A DNA stretch of 64,000 nt from Aricia agestis (taxonomy: Eukaryota > Arthropoda > Insecta > Lepidoptera > Lycaenidae), in contig NC_056409.1 of the NCBI RefSeq assembly GCF_905147365.1, forward strand, positions 4,779,001 to 4,843,000, given 5' to 3'. Positions 42,230 through 55,553 of the stretch are shown piece by piece. Each line of letters starts with the position of its first letter. Positions within the stretch are counted from its first letter, which is position 1. A program made the translations under genes and the position numbers. The notes below the pieces were generated by a model. The model saw nothing but the letters and a program-made list of their open reading frames with translations. It was not told the origin of the DNA and did no database searches.

Positions 42230-45200
42230 TAGACTATAGATAAAATAAAACTTAGGCATAAATGCGAAAATGTTTTACTTTTACCAACTCACACTTCATC
42301 CACAAACATTTTTTTTGATGAGTATGATTTGGACGAGATATACTAGTCGAGCTTGGGAAAATTATTAAGTAACGACTATCTACATAACAGCCAATAATTG
42401 TAGTCTGATAGAGACAGTATCCACTATCAAGTCTTGTCCAGGAACAGTCCAGGATGTTCACACGTGCGGGAGTAAAGGTTACATCGGATCGGATCGGGTC
42501 AGAACAGCACGACCGTAATAAGTTGTTCGCTTGACGAGCAGCATAATGCTCAAAAACTGTAGCCGAGGTGGTCCTTTATGGTTTAGTGGTAAAGTTGTGA
42601 GGGTTACAAGTTTGATTGTAGAAGAGTCACAAAATAGATTCGCAAAATAGGCCGATGATCAAACTGCTTACGTAGTAGCTACTGACTGTTGTGTGATAGA
42701 GCATTAAAAACGTCCGTACGAAAGACCACAAAGAAAATTTTTTAGGTAAAGGATTCTTTTTGCTGTATTTTTCTGCCAGTTTCTACTAGTAGGTACCAAA
42801 AGCTGGCATTTAAGCTAACTAGGTAGGTATAAATAAATTTAAGTTTGTAATTATCAGCATGATGATAATCCCTACATAGGTAGGTACTTGAAAGTTTGAT
42901 GTCTCAATCAATTGAAGGTCTTTTCTCGACCCCGTTGTATCATACAATTTTTACAGTTCAAGATCAGTGCACTTGTTTTCTGACGCATAGGTATAATAAT
43001 TATTTTAAAATCAGTACAAAATGAACCTAGATGGCGACATTCCCATAGCATCGAGCACCCTGTATATAGTATATACGGGGTGTTATAGTACGCAGGTGTT
43101 GTGTTTATCACACACGGCCCGCGGCGCGGATAAATCAGCCGCGGGGCTCGGCGCAGATAACGGCTCCTGTGCTGCGCTTACTTGAGGCTATTTTGTGGTA
43201 TATAAAAAGAAAAAGGTTACACTACAGGAGTGCTGGAAGCAGTAAAAAAACAGGAGCAGGAATACATTTTTCCACAAGGTAGACAGGTAGGGCAGGCAGG
43301 TAGGTAGGGTACTTACTATAATACTCTCCCTTCGTCTCACGAATTTGCCATGTTACCCATTCCTACTTACGTACTTTTTTCTGGGTGGAGGTCTTTTTTT
43401 GGAAATAAATAAATTATTTACGCTAATATTCATTATATTTCACTCATTCAAAATATAATGATACGATAGATATATATAATGAAGCTGATATGATAGTCTA
43501 TTCTTAAAACATAGAAATAAAAATAAAACTTAGAGAATACGATAGGATAAATTGCAAAAGACACTCGGAGCACCTTTGTTTATATATTACTATTATAGAA
43601 TGGATTTTTTTAAATACTTAATAGTATTTGTTATAAAAATATTTTAAAACACATAAGCTATAAGCTATTGATAAAGTTAAAGAAAGCTATGGTTATATTA
43701 AAATAATGTATCAAATTGAAAAATATACAAAAAAAATTGTATTGTGTAGATTTACAGATTGTTAAAAAAATGGAGCGTTAGATGTAATTGCAAACTCTGT
43801 AGAAATATGCTAGTAGCTGTTATTGCAAGTACTCTATCGAGTACTGTAACGTTGCAAGCGCAGCACCAGGACATGTGATTGCGTGAAGTTATGTTCTTGT
43901 TAATGAACTCAGTACTAACATATTCTATAATTATATTATGCGCGATTAATTACTATAATTAATTTGAATTATAAACAAATTACCGATTAAAGAGGTGTTT
44001 AATGAGGATGGACTTTTGCAAGATAAAGCTCAACGGAAAAAATAGGTAACTTTCAGGTAGTAGAGAAAATATTTTTCCTACAATTTTCGATTTTAAAACA
44101 AAGTAACGAGATGGTTGTAATATTTTATTAGTATTTATGAAGTAGGCAACTTTGCATACTTATAATATGACGAAAAACACGACAATAATAATTATTCTTC
44201 TGCCTAAACGTTACATTTAACCAAACTCTATAATAAATTATATTATACGCTGATTTGAAGAAAATGACAAACTGTCAATTCATTTCCTAGGAGTCCATAA
44301 TATTTTCTTTGAAAGAATTTTAATCATTTTTTCAAATGAAAATTTCAAGTTCCTCCACACCCTTCATTCTTACGTAACGTTGTTTCCCACCTCCAATGGC
44401 TTTATATCCGTATCCGGTGAGGGTCTGTAATTGACAATATTCTTTATCCCTATTCTGGTTACATTCCACGAGAGTTTTGAAGAATTCCACTTGACAAAAT
44501 GGACTCGACCCCCATTTCAGCATTAAGAGGTTGTCAAGAAAACCTTGAAAATTGAAATTAATTATAAATAATAATAATCCATAATATGACTTATGTTCCA
44601 TGGCAGCCGAGAAAGGACTTGGGTAATAATAGACTTACGACATTTTTATCATCATCTGCGATTTTAATAGTATTTTTTATCCTTATAATATTTTCCATTC
44701 TTAAATGTATTACAGCAAGGTTTGAAAGAAATAAAAATTTGCTATCAAAGGTAACACTCCACATTGTTTAAAAAACACGTGTCCTGTTTAACAAAATTAG
44801 CTTTTTACCGACTTTTTCCCTTAAAAATTACCTTTACATAACGAGCACTGTTTTCCGTTTTTTCCGCCGCGACACTTAATGGCATGAATATTGGCCGCAA
44901 AAACTGATCCAAATTCAGGTTCGCAACAATTTTAATTAAGGCCTTTCCTTTTATCTCGAAGAACAATGAGTTGAGAACTTACGGGACATGAGGCCTGACG
45001 TCGAAATGACCCGAATTGCTTTTTGCCGAAACTTTCGGCCAAATTTCACATTGAATTTGGCCGAGAGCAAAAACCGCTTTCGGGTCAATTTGATTTATAA
45101 TGAGTTTGATATGGTTACCGGTATCGATTGGTATGAAAGTTTCGATCGACGTGTGCACTGTGCACTTTACCTATACACGAATGATTAAAATTTGCCTGCC

Positions 45201-45420
45201 AGTAGTATATAATAATATTTTCATTTTAAGTACTAAGCATCTGTAGAAATAAATCTTAGATGATACATCGTATATAGTTACTTAAAAGGATACAATTTTT
45301 TCTAGCATGAGAAATATGTGGTGAGTAAGATTACTCAAAATAGTCTCTCGTTGGTTAATAAAGTTAATTATTTTTACTTAAAGAGGAACGAGCACACAAG
45401 TACTATCAGCACGCACGAAT
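42230..45420. other. no gene supported
   Basis: Short frames at 44332-44601 (-) and 44988-45188 (+) lack motifs. A tRNA-like, degraded segment (gtggtcctttatggtttagt) lies near 42570 and a GC patch near 43115-43170. Confidence 0.4.
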
Positions 45421-45423
45421 ATA

Positions 45424-45637
45424 AGTAACTAGACGTTCCGCGCGGCTTCGCCCGCGTAAATTAGATATTTCTTCGCTCCTATTAGACTAATAGGAGCGAA
45501 GCGTGATAAAATATACCCTTTCTCGATAAATGGGATAACTAACACTGAAAGAAATTTTCAAATCGGACCAGTAACACCTGAGATTAGCGCGTTCAATCAA
45601 ACAAACAAACTCTTCCGCTTTATAATATTAGTATAGA
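45424..45637 (-). repeat. Helitron-like element end
   Basis: ctagacgttccgcgcggctt to ttccgctttataatattagt, with ttcaaatcggaccagtaaca. Confidence 0.6.
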
Positions 45638-45639
45638 TT

Positions 45640-47170
45640 CCAAATTTTATTAAGGAGCACTTTCCCAACTCTCTTTGACGCATGAGTAGATGTGCACAAA
45701 CGTCGCTCTCTTCCTAGAGCCTAAACACACCACATAAATTCCAGACTACTTATAAAATTCCACTCCAGTACAATGAACAGGGCTACTCTTGTCCCGCAAG
45801 TCCGGATTCCCAGCAAATTGTACATTATGACGTCATTGGAACTGCGCCTCGGGACGTGACAGGAATAGCCATAATTCTATGAATAAATTATATCCAATAA
45901 ATCAGATATTAATGTGATTTTACCTCGCAATAGTGATGCTGCAGGAGTTCGATCCCGACAAAATTGCAGACAAATTCTAGAGATTATTGTAGATTATGCA
46001 AAGAGGATAGCTGAATTTTTTGGTGACAATTTAAGATGTGCGTTAATCTAGAAAATTGTACTCCGCGACTTCTTGCTAGCGAAAGACGCGGAATCGTATA
46101 TTTCCCCGCAAAAGCCTTCACAGTGGTCAACACTAGTCTGCGTTTTTCATCAAAATCAACGCAGTAATTTCTGAATATATTCGTTACAAACAAACATTAT
46201 TTTTGATACAAAAATGATGTTTGTTTGAACTTCCTTCATTTTTAGTACAAAAGCATGAAAATTCTACCCGGAAAAGTTTAGAAAACAACAATTATTGTAT
46301 AATATCCTTAGCTAGACCCTTAAAGTACTTTCTAATTGCTTTAATCTATATACTAGAACTTACTAGATCAATCTACATTTCATACAAATTGTTAAGAACC
46401 ACGGTAGCGTCGCCCGGGGCGCCCGCGCTACTATAGAGCCTCGGGCTCCACTGACGTTAATTGTACCACCGTAATAATGCTTAATTATATCGTTTGTTAC
46501 ATTACGGGTTTTTATTTAACAATTAATTTACTTTGTTGGTATGCTTCTAAATTGTGTAACAATCTAAAAATTCGTTTTTAGAAAGAAGTTGTAATTTTTG
46601 GGTTGGATAACATATTAATTATAGTTGTGTTTATAGTTGGGTAACGTTGGTATATAAATAAGTAAAAACAGTAAAAATAGCTTGTGAGTTGTGATGAAGT
46701 AAGTTGTACTATCCAGAAATAATAAAAATAAAGAATCCTACCCGTGTGTCAGTAAAATAATATCTACTATCTGCACACTTAAAATTAATAAACATTAATT
46801 CTGACTTTATGTAACGTAAAAGTTAAGATAATTTTTACACACATCGCCTATACGACACATAGCCCAAGAACAACAAAAGCTGAGTTTATTCGCGTGAGAA
46901 GCTAGCGTATAACCCGAGTAATTTATTTTTAAGCAAAGATGGATGCCCGGTGCCCGTATGAATAATTCCCGCTGCCAGGCCATTGTCGCATAAATTAAAA
47001 CTGCAAATGGTATGGCATTTTCGTTATTTACTTTGTTTTAATGAGATTTTGTTGCAAACCCAGCATCATTCAATGTCTTCGGTTCTTTTGTTTGGATCAT
47101 TGGAGGCGCTTGGGATAAAGGTGGGACCTCATTCGCGGAGCGGGAGACACGTCACATCCAAATATTCTTG
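45640..47170. other. no gene supported
   Basis: Only a GC-rich patch (about 46395-46440, gtcgcccggggcgcccgcgc) stands out. Confidence 0.4.
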
Positions 47171-47711
47171 ACTAGTGACCCGCCTCGGCGTCGCACGGGT
47201 ATAAAATATGCTGTATATTTGATATATACTGAAAAAAATGTTTAAAATCGATAGCCAATGATCCTTCACGTCGTCTACTTCTTATCTGTGCCAAATAACA
47301 TGAAAATTGCTCCAGTAGTTCGCGAGATAAGCCCTTTCAAATAATTTCCCCCGTTTTTTCCACATTCCCCTATAAGTCTTAGCGTGATGAAATAGCCTAT
47401 AGCTTCCTCAATAAATGGGCTATCTAACACTGAAATAATTTTTCAAATCGGACTAGTAGTTTCTGAGATTACCGCGTTCAAGTTAGCCCTTTCAAATAAT
47501 TTTCCCCGTTTGTTCCACATTTTCCTCTATTTCTTCGCTCCTATTAGTCTTAGCGTGATAAAATATAGCTTATAGCCTTACTCGATAAATGGGCTATATA
47601 ACACTGAAAGAATAATCAAAATCCGTTGCGTAGTTTTAAAGATTAAAGGGAACAAAGGGACGTGAGGGAAAAAAAGCGACTTTGTTTTATATAATATTAT
47701 GTATAGAAGAT
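47171..47711 (-). repeat. Helitron-like element with internal repeats
   Basis: Reverse relative of 19246-19950: ctagtgacccgcctcggcgt, then two 175-bp-type units with cttagcgtgataaaatatag, ending ttatataatattatgtatag. Confidence 0.6.
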
Positions 47712-47876
47712 GACTATATTTTTTTCCGGGATAAAATATCATATTTCCTTTCACAGAACTCAAAGTATCTCTATAGTCTATACCCAACAAAATCGGTTCA
47801 GCGCTTTGGGTGGCGTGAAGAGATAGACAGATAGACAGACAGACTGACGCACTTTCGCATTTATAATACTAGTATG
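47712..47876 (-). repeat. Helitron-like fragment
   Basis: acaaaatcggttcagcgctt, agacagatagacagacagac, gcatttataatactagtatg. Confidence 0.5.
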
Positions 47877-47920
47877 GCTACTGCACTACGCGGCAGCGGA
47901 GCTACGCGACACGGTACAAC

Positions 47921-48127
47921 AGGGTGAAGCCAAACGAGCGTAATTTGTGAGTTGTGAGTCGCAAAATTTCGGCTGGCAGAAATTCTGCTGCATTCAGTTT
48001 CATACAAAAGTCCTGTTTGATTCGCACGAGCGTAATTTTGTGAGTCATAATTTGTATGAAAAGATATTTACGCGACCGAAATTCTGCGACTCACGACTCA
48101 CAAACTACGCTCATTTGACTTCACCCT
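47921..48127. mobile_element. inverted-repeat miniature element
   Basis: Ends AGGGTGAAGCCAAACGAGCG and (mirror) AGGGTGAAGTCAAATGAGCG, with repeated gagtcgcaaaatttcgg motifs. The 87-codon frame inside it is not a gene. Confidence 0.82.
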
Positions 48128-48959
48128 TAAAGGTGGCTGAAACAAGAAGTATCGCATTGCTTAGTTGCATTGTAGTTACGATTACGACTATAAGTGTAGG
48201 TTTACCCTAATACCGGGGCACCCCCGTGAGCAAAAAAACAGTTTACCCTAAGCTTACATTATGGAACCGAACGCGTGTTTGTCTGTTACCTCTTCACATT
48301 TTAATAGCTGAACTGATTTTGATAAAAATACGTGTGCAGGATTTTTCAGTCCACAATATACTATCGAGGCAAAATGTACGGTATAAATTGCATAAAGTGA
48401 ACTAAGCATCCTACATACCTATCTCCTAACTAATTTAAAAGACAAAAACAGTATGTATAATCCATATTTTTAAATTCCTAAGGATTTGTACATAAGGAGG
48501 AAGAGGAAGATTTTCCCTTATAATTTGAACAAACCTTGCAACTTTCCTACTTCATCAATTTGCTTATATATTATCTAGCTATACATTGAAATTACTTTTT
48601 TTTATTTCAAATTATTTTCCCGGACCCTTCATTACTTCGATACCCTTCATTATTACGAAGCCTTCATTAATGCAAAAAAAACAATTTTTTATATTGGTAC
48701 TTACCCGCTTTATCCACTCTTACACTTTTCAAATTGTTACTTACCCGGTTCATTCACTCATGTCTTCTCTCGTCGCTAATAGCCGGTAATTAATTGTCGG
48801 CCACCGGATACTATCGGCCGATCTCGTGGCCGATTCGCCGGTCATAACCTGGCCGATTATCTGATGGACTGACGGTTTATGTATGTAATTATGGGAGGCT
48901 AGATCCAGCAATGACTTTATAGGCCAGGAGCAGATTGGATGACGTGCGATTTGCGAAGC

Positions 48960-49218
48960 TATAGGTTCAAAATATCGTACCGCGTACGTTAAAACCCTGG
49001 AACGAACTGTCACCAGTAGTAGGTATTTCCGGATCAATACGACCTGCAAACCATCAAGAAGAGAGCGTATTCCCTCCTTGCTTGCTTGCCGGCCTTTTAT
49101 GAAAGGCCGGCAAGGGCAACGCACCTGTAGCTCTTCTAATGTTGGGAGTGTCCATGGGCGACAGTAGTTGCTCTCCATCAGGTGACCCGTTTGCTCGTTT
49201 GCTCCCTCATTTTATAAA
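48960..49218 (+). pseudogene. LINE 3' end fragment
   Basis: gttaaaaccctggaacgaac and tttccggatcaatacgacct correspond to the ORF2 end seen at 51420, followed by the shared tail gcaacgcacctgtagctctt and a poly-A end. The 142-codon minus-strand frame is its antisense shadow. Confidence 0.7.
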
Positions 49219-49810
49219 AAAAAAATAGCTTTGTAGTCCAAGAGCTGATGATAATCGTGACGCTATAAGTTTGGAAAATTGTTATTATGGTGGAAATTGG
49301 TTGTTTAATGTTTTGGTGTCGATGCTTATATTATAGTAATTCAAAAAAATACTTTTTACTTCCTTCATGTTCATGTATCTGTTCTCTTGCTCTTTTGAAT
49401 AAATTATTACACTACCTACCACATTCATACATACCTACCTAGCTTAGAAAAAATATGATTCATCGCGTATTTGTCGTTTTCTTGTATCAAGTTTCACGCA
49501 CATATTCTGAGTCGTTAAAAAAGTCTCCTAGACTATTACGGACTATAAAACTAAAAATAGGACTAAACCTTAGAACGCGACCTTACGTTTATCGACCATA
49601 ACAATCGGGGAACGGATAAAACACATATTTTATTGTTTCTTTGTCGGCGACAACTTGCATCCGATTATATTACTGTATCATGCTATTACAGTTTTATATC
49701 GTTTATGAATATATTTCTATGTGTTATAGCTATTTAATCAGTATGACAATGATTATAATATATTTTAATGCTTACATCAACCTAGTTACTTTTTTATGAT
49801 AATATTATAA

Positions 49811-50010
49811 ACTAGATGTTGTCCGTAACTCAGTTGTGCTAAATTTTGATTATTACAACCATATATTTTTCAGGGTAGAAATAAATCGCAATAAACTTAT
49901 TTCTTTGTCTGGAAAAACTATAGGCTATGCTCTTTCTCAAGACCCAAAGTAAATCCGTACCAAACTTCATCAATATCGGTTCAGTGGCCCAAGCGTGGAG
50001 TAAGAGAGAG
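49811..50010 (-). repeat. Helitron-like fragment, diverged
   Basis: aactagatgttgtccgtaac, attttgattattacaaccat, then aatatcggttcagtggccca. Confidence 0.45.
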
Positions 50011-50230
50011 ATCGGAAGTTTTGGCTTTTAAAACATTAAAATGGAAGTATCAATACGAGAAATACCGTAAATTTGATATTATATTCAATGCATCGATCAA
50101 ATCGATTAGACACCATTTCATGTCTCCTAAATTATTGTGACCACTTTATATGTATTATTATTGTTAACTTGTAACCGTTTTCGTGTTTCTTTTTATGTTA
50201 CTGTTAAATTCTATACAATATATATATAAC

Positions 50231-50781
50231 GCCTCCGTGGTCTAGTGGTTAGAGCGTCGCTCTCGACTCCGGAGGTCGTGGGTTCGAATCCCGCGTTGGT
50301 AACATGTTATTTCCAAGTTTGGTTAGGACAATGCAGGCTGATCACTTGATTGTCTGACAAGTAAGATGATCCATGCGTCGGATGGGCATGTAAAAAGTCG
50401 GTCCTGCGCCTGATCTCTCGCCAGTCGTGTCGGTCTTCCGTCCCACTGGGTTATGAGAGTTAAGAGAGTGCTTTTTTTTTTTTAAACGGGCTTTGGCCCA
50501 CCACACATTCCCACCACTGTATCTCCTGTGTCGCCAGGATCGACAGCGGCATCCAACCACGAAAACCCTTTGATATGATCTCAGGGAGCCCGAGGGACAT
50601 GCTAAAGCTGTCTTGGGACCCGCAACGAAATTAATCAGAAGAAAATAGGAGGAGTAGAGAGTGCTCTTGTGTACTGCGCACACACTTGGGCACTATAAAA
50701 TTACTCCTGCGTACCTGGTCTGGTTTCAAAGAAACCGGCCACCGTCACCGAAACCGGTGTGGGGAGTATTATTATTATTAA
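50231..50781 (+). mobile_element. tRNA-derived SINE, family C, interrupted
   Basis: tRNA-like head with A-box tggtctagtggttagagcg and B-box gggttcgaatcccgcgttgg, then aggacaatgcaggctgatca and cggtcctgcgcctgatctct. Split at 50473-50655 by a reverse family D insertion; resumes tgtgtactgcgcacacactt and ends (ATT)n. Not a tRNA gene: the 3' acceptor half is replaced by SINE body. Confidence 0.88.
50473..50655 (-). mobile_element. SINE-like family D inside a SINE
   Basis: Poly-T start, ggctttggcccaccacacat, gtatctcctgtgtcgccagg. Exact AGAGAGTGCT duplications at 50463-50472 and 50656-50665 prove a clean retroposition. Confidence 0.88.
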
Positions 50782-51419
50782 ATTCCATAATATTGTGTTT
50801 ACCTACCAAAAACTTCTTAAAATATTTTTTGTAAGAGCGTAATTTATATTGCATGCTGTGTTCACTGTAGAAGGTTGTACACTCAGTTCTACTAACATAC
50901 TATATTATTTTATAAAATTGTTTTAGTGATACAGCCAGTTTGTGAACCTTTCAATAAAAAAAAAAAAAATATATATATGTTCTTAATGTAGCTTTTCCTC
51001 GCGACGTTACCAATATAAAAATAGTTAAGCACTACGGCCCTAAAAGGCAAGTTCCTTGTACTGTCGTCAACAGTGAGGTATCATCGCGCACACAATGGAT
51101 GGCCGCCATGCTGGATTTATGGCTCGTCACTACAATACATGCGGATTTCACAGGCCTGCCAGATAAAATTACAGTAGGCTCTCTAGTTAGGTAATAAATA
51201 GAGTCTAAAGCTATAGACGGGAAATATTACATGGAAAGATAAATCATAAGGGAATGAACCGTATTGTGATTTGTGAGTCATAGGTGATAGTACAAAAGAA
51301 TTTTGCGCCTTATCTATAAAATTGAGAAGCGAGCGATGTTCTTTATGCTCTGCATTGTAGAAATTGTATAAAAGCAACTGAAAAATGTGACTTTTACCAG
51401 GCCTACCACTGCCTTTACT

Positions 51420-51640
51420 GTCTAGTGGTAACCGCTGTAAAACTCTGGAACAAACTGTCACCAGCAGTATTTTCGGACCAATACGACCTGCAAACCTTAA
51501 AGAAAAGATAGGGAATACGCTTAAAAGGCCGGCAACGCACCTGCAGCTTTTCTGATGTTGCGAGTGTCCATGGGCGACGGTACTTGCTTTCCATCAGGCG
51601 ACCCGTTTGCTCGTTTGCCCCCTTGTTTCATAAAAAGAAA
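51420..51640 (+). pseudogene. LINE 3' end fragment (ORF2 C-terminus and tail)
   Basis: Reads AVKLWNKLSPAVFSDQYDL then QTLKKR, followed by a stop where relatives continue; a shifted frame then continues LKGRQRTCSF and SVHGRR. This type of ending is characteristic of jockey/CR1-like reverse-transcriptase ORFs in Lepidoptera. The tail (aggccggcaacgcacctgca to poly-A) is the same as that of SINE family B. Confidence 0.75.
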
Positions 51641-51659
51641 CAACTACGAAAATGCTTTA

Positions 51660-51732
51660 ACATGAGATTCGAACACCCGAGGGACATGCTTAAGAAGCGC
51701 AAAGAAATTAACCAGAGGAGTAGGAAGTGACG
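51660..51732 (-). repeat. fragment of SINE-like family D
   Basis: cccgagggacatgcttaaga and aagaaattaaccagaggagt match 50573-50655. Confidence 0.55.
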
Positions 51733-51739
51733 ATGAAAC

Positions 51740-53345
51740 ATTTCTTGAAATTTCTGCCTAATATAACTATTAAAAAAAATCTGCATGTCGTACCAATGTA
51801 TACGGGCCGTAGTCCACACAAGTAGCTGGTGTACCGCAAGGCACGTCCACTATTGTACTGTATAAGGAACCTGCCTATTTTTATACGATTGTAAGAACGG
51901 CCAGGATAACTGTACTCTACTAGACTCGTAGATCCGTTTTTATTGGGTTTTCCAAGTGTTTTTCATATTTAAGGGCTAGAATTTCAAACAATTCAGATTC
52001 TATAAAATGTGAGTTTACAAAAAATTTAGAAAAAATATCACGCAAAAAATGTGCCCTTTATAACTGAGAATTTTTTGTAGTAAAACCTGATATATTATCT
52101 GCAATTCAAATTAAAAGAATTCATAGTAAATAATCAATAAAAATATGAGAAGTTTTAAGGTGACAAAATATATATTTTTTTATTTAGATCAATGACATCT
52201 GAAACGCTGATGATTATATTTCTGCGTACAAAGCCTTTACAAATATCTTGTCATATTTAATTTGCGTATAATGGAGTAGATAGTATAGATATGTCCTTCA
52301 ATGGAAATCGTTTGATAAACCTAAAACTTAACCCATTGTTTTAAATATAGCGAATATTATCGAGATCTCAGATAAAATTTTGTTCTAGATTCGATGGTAC
52401 TGAATTTCGATACACTATCTCGATGGCTACACAAGGACTTAAAGATAGTCACAAGAAACCACAAAAGCATAATACATGGAGATGTGCATTGATGTAGAAT
52501 CGTAGACTCAAATAATGATTTTTAACAAAAAATACAGAGTAGAAATCAGAGTAAATGTACCAAAAGTGTCTTTTTTTAAGACATCATCATCAAGAATCAG
52601 GTAACAAAAGCTTATTTTATTTCTTAATAACAAAATCACAAATTTTTATAGTACCGACGTTCAGGCTATCTACTGATTCGGTGGTTACGGCTTAATATCT
52701 AGTCCATCTAAAATATGTGCCTAAAACTATGAACAATAATAATCACGTAAACCTAAGAAATCACAACATAGAGGTAGATGACGATATAGCGCGGTAATAG
52801 AACATTTTTCGGGATTAAAAGTATCCTAATATTATCTGGGTGCACGATAGTGCATCCGCCGAGACGAGCCAAGCGAAGGGCAAGGGCACTACCTACCTTT
52901 TCTCGAACTGTTTCGTCGTTTTTTTGAACCCTCATAGAGTTGGTTTCCGATGTACCAGATAGTTCATATTCTATGATCTTAGTTAAGTACGCAACCAACA
53001 AAAACATTCATAAACTTATAACTTTCACCCCATCCCCTAAAATGGGGGGTGGGGGGATGGAGGTTCATATGAGACTTTCACCAATTTTATGAATTAGGAC
53101 ATGAAAGTTTACACGGGACTGTAGAAAGTAACTAAAAAACTTTGAATAAGTACTTACAAGAACCAACTTTCAAAAAGAAATGAAATCCCACCAAAAACAT
53201 TTCTTGTAAAATATTGCCTCGACGACCACATAAGGTTCACCCTGTGAAAAATATATGAGATCTCATGTAGAGCCAAGCTTCTGAATCGACACGGCCTAAC
53301 TCTACTGACCCTAATTTAAACATATTCTACATATCAGTACGAGTA
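51740..53345. other. no gene supported
   Basis: AT-rich. A short run of G (ggggggtggggggatgg) at about 53043 and a partial Helitron-like motif near 52800 only. Confidence 0.45.
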
Positions 53346-53351
53346 AATATG

Positions 53352-53553
53352 TATGGTTCGGCTGTTTCAGGGTAAACCTTATGTGGTCGTCGAAGCAATA
53401 TTTTACAAGAAATGTTTTTGGTGGGATGTCCTTTTCCGAGACTGAAAGTATTTGTATACCAAATTTCATCAAAATCCGTTCAGCAGTTTTAGCGTGAAGA
53501 GGTAACAGTAAACAAACAGACAGGCAGACACATTTTCGCATTTATAATAATAC
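53352..53553 (-). repeat. Helitron-like fragment
   Basis: atcaaaatccgttcagcagt, gtaacagtaaacaaacagac, then ttcgcatttataataatact. Confidence 0.5.
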
Positions 53554-53554
53554 T

Positions 53555-53702
53555 AGCTGTCCCGGTGAACTTCGTGTCACTTTAAAACCTTCCCTGGACA
53601 TCTACGAATATTTTAAGCCTAAAATCAGCCCACTACGTTCAGCCGTTTTCGAGTTTTAGCGCGACTAACACATTTAAAAATCCATTTTTATATATATAGA
53701 TT
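53555..53702 (-). repeat. repeat related to 28290-28910
   Basis: ctgtcccggtgaacttcgtg, gttcagccgttttcgagttt, ending atatatagat. Confidence 0.5.
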
Positions 53703-54328
53703 AACCTAGTATGGATTTTAGTTTTTACTATTGCATCTTTTCTTGTAACTCGATGACATAAGTCTGTCTATGGTCAACTCAAATACGATTGTTTTCTGAT
53801 TTATAGTCATCTCGCATTAAGTGAGTAATATAAGGAAGACGACCCTTTAATTGACTAATTAATTACACTAATGAGCCCTTATTATGGTCACTATCATTAA
53901 TAAAGACTCCAACTTCGAATGCAATTATTTTTTCAGTTAAGTCGTTTTTGTTATGAGCATAGATTTAAGTTGATGTTATCTACGTAATTTATGTTATCAA
54001 TTATTAGTAAAGAAATAGTAAGTAACTAAGTTATTACAATCGTTTTTCCAGTAGGAGCTGGACGTCGTTTAAGTTTTTATTTTGTTTACTGTGCCAAGTA
54101 CAAGTATGTTTGTTTTTCTCTGTTTACTTCTCTTGATTCAACGAATATAATATGAGATGGAATTTGACAGTCATTAATATGTAATCAATCTTATGACTTT
54201 TCCAATGTGCCAGACAAAGACAATCCAAAAAAAAAGGAAATCCAAGCAGACCTGCCTTGACTGCAGACTCGTTGTGTAAATATTATTTACAAAGGGATAT
54301 AATTTGGTTAATTTACTTCAAAACTGAC

Positions 54329-54672
54329 GTGGGAGAGCCATGCTTCGGCACGAATGGGCCGGCTTGACCGGAGAAATACCACGTCCTCACAGAAAACCGG
54401 CGTGAAACAGCGCTTCCGCTGTGTTTCGCCGAGTGAGTGAGTTTACCGGAGGCCCAATCCCCTACCCTTTTCCTTTCCCTTCCCTCCCCTATTTCTTTCT
54501 GTACCCTCCCCTATTCCCTTCCGTACTCTCCCCTATTACCCCTTAAAAGGCCGGCAACGCACCTGCAGCTCTTCTGATGCTGCGAGTGTCCATGGGCGAC
54601 GGAAGTTGCTTTCCATCAGGTGACCCGTTTGTTTGTTTGCCCCTTATTTCATAAAAAAAAAAAAAAAAAACT
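54329..54672 (+). mobile_element. SINE family B, near complete
   Basis: gtgggagagccatgcttcgg head, ctcccctatt tract, LINE-like tail and a long poly-A. Confidence 0.88.
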
Positions 54673-55257
54673 AATCGTGACTTCGATAACTCTAGTTATG
54701 GTTCAACTCACTTCCTGCAGGGCTAAAGTGGTCACATTTAGCAATTCCTCTCAATCAATTCAGCAAATGAATTATCAAAACTGTCAAACTGACAAATGTC
54801 AAATCAGTACAAAAATACAGAAATGAATTGCAAGCAGAGTTGCATTTTGCGATTTTAGAAAAATGAATCATATAATGATTCATATCATGATTCTTCAAAG
54901 CGACCATTTTAGCCCTGCTGGCATTACATTTCCTTTATAACAAGCATCTCAAAAGCGTCTTCTAAAACACAGGAAAGTTGATCAAAACATAATTAGTTGT
55001 GTGTGATGCGCGCAAGCATTAATTTGCGATTCCCAGTGGGAATGTTCCCGAGGGCGGGGGCGGGGCGGGAGCGGGGGCGAGGCGGGTGTTAATTCTCGTA
55101 CGACAGCGAGATGGGACTTTGAGGATAAGGCTGTTGAATAGATGGTTATGATTCTGGGTTAATATTTTGTACCTTATAGTAGTTCGAAATTAATTTTGTA
55201 AACTTTTTGCTGGCTTTTTGTTAATTTATAATAAAAATGTATGAAATTTTACGGGAT

Positions 55258-55553
55258 GTTTTTTTTTTGTTATGAAATAAGGGGGCAAACGAGCAAACGA
55301 GTCACCTGATAGAAAGCAACTTCCGTCGCCCATGCACACTCGCAGCATTAGAAGAGCTGCAGCTGCGTTGTCGGCCTATTAAGAGGGAATAGGATAATTG
55401 GAAAGGGTAGCGATGGGAAGGGAATGGAATAGGGGAGGGGATTGGGCCTCCGGTAAACTCACTCACTCGGCGAAACACAGCGCAAGCGCTGTTTCACGCC
55501 GGTTTTCTGTGAGAACGTGGTATTTCTCCGGTCGAAGCATGGCTCTCCCACGT
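55258..55553 (-). mobile_element. SINE family B
   Basis: Reverse orientation, poly-T to ggctctcccacg; part of the head (gccggcccattcgtgcc) is deleted. The 65-codon frame at 55398 is its shadow. Confidence 0.85.

Noticed and set aside
44332..44601. 89-codon minus-strand frame
   Set aside because: No recognisable domain, no supported exon partner; AT-rich sequence gives such frames by chance.
48750..49178. 142-codon minus-strand frame
   Set aside because: It is the antisense of the LINE/SINE tail plus unassigned sequence; no domain.
50231..50302. Possible tRNA gene
   Set aside because: A and B boxes are intact but the sequence continues as a SINE body shared with 27659-27985; the acceptor stem does not close.
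50342..50683. 113-codon minus-strand frame
   Set aside because: Lies wholly in nested SINEs.
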